The notes beneath the pieces were generated by a model, which did no database searches, was not told the DNA's origin, and saw only the letters and a program-made list of their open reading frames with translations. From positions 1 through 23,903 of IMG/VR virus record IMGVR_UViG_3300032241_000532: a stretch of 23,903 nt of DNA. One strand, written 5' to 3'. This DNA comes from a virus. Position numbers and translations under genes: made by a program. Below, in pieces: positions 23,824 to 23,903 of the stretch; within the stretch, counting starts at the first letter, position 1; each line of letters starts with the position of its first letter.

Positions 23824-23903
23824 ATGGCCACCCAACCCTATGTCCTTGCAGCGTGCATCTCGGCCATTCCGACCTCGATTATGGCTATCAGCACTTGGTA
23901 TGG
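23824..23903 (+). CDS. Start of a small hydrophobic protein (cut by window edge)
   Basis: The ATG at 23824 opens a frame of 26 codons that is still open at the window end: MATQPYVLAACISAIPTSIM, then AISTWY. The N-terminus is hydrophobic and could be a membrane anchor or holin-like segment, but too little is present to say. Small membrane proteins often follow tail genes in siphoviruses, which is general context and not evidence for this one. Its start is supported only by the absence of an earlier in-frame start and by the nearby TAAAAT. Confidence 0.4.
   Translation, partial: MATQPYVLAACISAIPTSIMAISTWY

Noticed and set aside
1-23903. CRISPR arrays, tRNA genes, insertion sequences, integrase or attachment sites
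   Set aside because: I saw no regularly spaced long repeats, no cloverleaf-like sequences, no transposase or integrase reading frames and no terminal inverted repeats. The dispersed octamers lack the length and spacing of CRISPR repeats.

Overview
The window is part of the late structural region of a long-tailed (siphovirus-like) double-stranded DNA phage. Every gene I can support is on the + strand, and the genes are nearly gapless, with ATGA, TGATG and TAATG junctions, so they look like one long transcription unit. The likely host group is Actinobacteria. The evidence is the DUF5047-like tail protein after the distal-tail gene, the 'HNGGVV..GP.G.E.P.ILRAGEGVL' ending of the tape measure, and the Dit-like domain carrying 'GVFYPLGSSRP'. 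By eye the GC content is in the mid-50s percent, lower than for most cultured actinophages, and the exact host cannot be read from this sequence. Stops that are not forced by gene overlaps are almost all TAG.

Layout. 1-1040: the 3' end of a fiber-like gene, followed by an in-frame 19-codon remnant that repeats the fiber's last residues. 1043-1758: two small genes, one unrecognised and one Ig/BppU-like. 1767-3536: the neck set, made of the head-tail adaptor, head-closure protein, HK97 gp10-like protein and tail terminator. 3533-4453: three small accessory proteins (a CxH/CxC protein, an SH3-like protein and a Pro/Ala-rich protein). 4453-6383: two tandem paralogous tail-tube proteins, the first with an extra C-terminal domain. 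6408-6940: a tail assembly chaperone with a textbook -1 frameshift at G GGA AAA. 6955-9675: a 906-residue tape measure. 9713-21238: one 3,841-residue protein ending in a distal-tail-type domain. 21241-22842: a DUF5047-like hub protein. 22842-23786: an OB-fold spike/minor tail protein. 23824-end: the start of a further small hydrophobic protein.

Working together, the neck proteins close the filled head and join it to a tail. The tail tube is polymerised around the tape measure with help from the frameshifted chaperone pair. The giant protein, hub and spike form the tail tip that meets the cell. Capsid, portal and terminase genes probably lie upstream, and lysis genes lie outside the window.

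The most unexpected signal is not a gene. The octamer TAGTGAAA (often TAGTGAAATC) occurs about 35 times on the two strands by hand count, where fewer than one copy is expected. It occurs in all three reading phases and is spread fairly evenly over the window. A sister word, TACTGAAA, adds about 10 more. This looks like a DNA-level site of unknown function.
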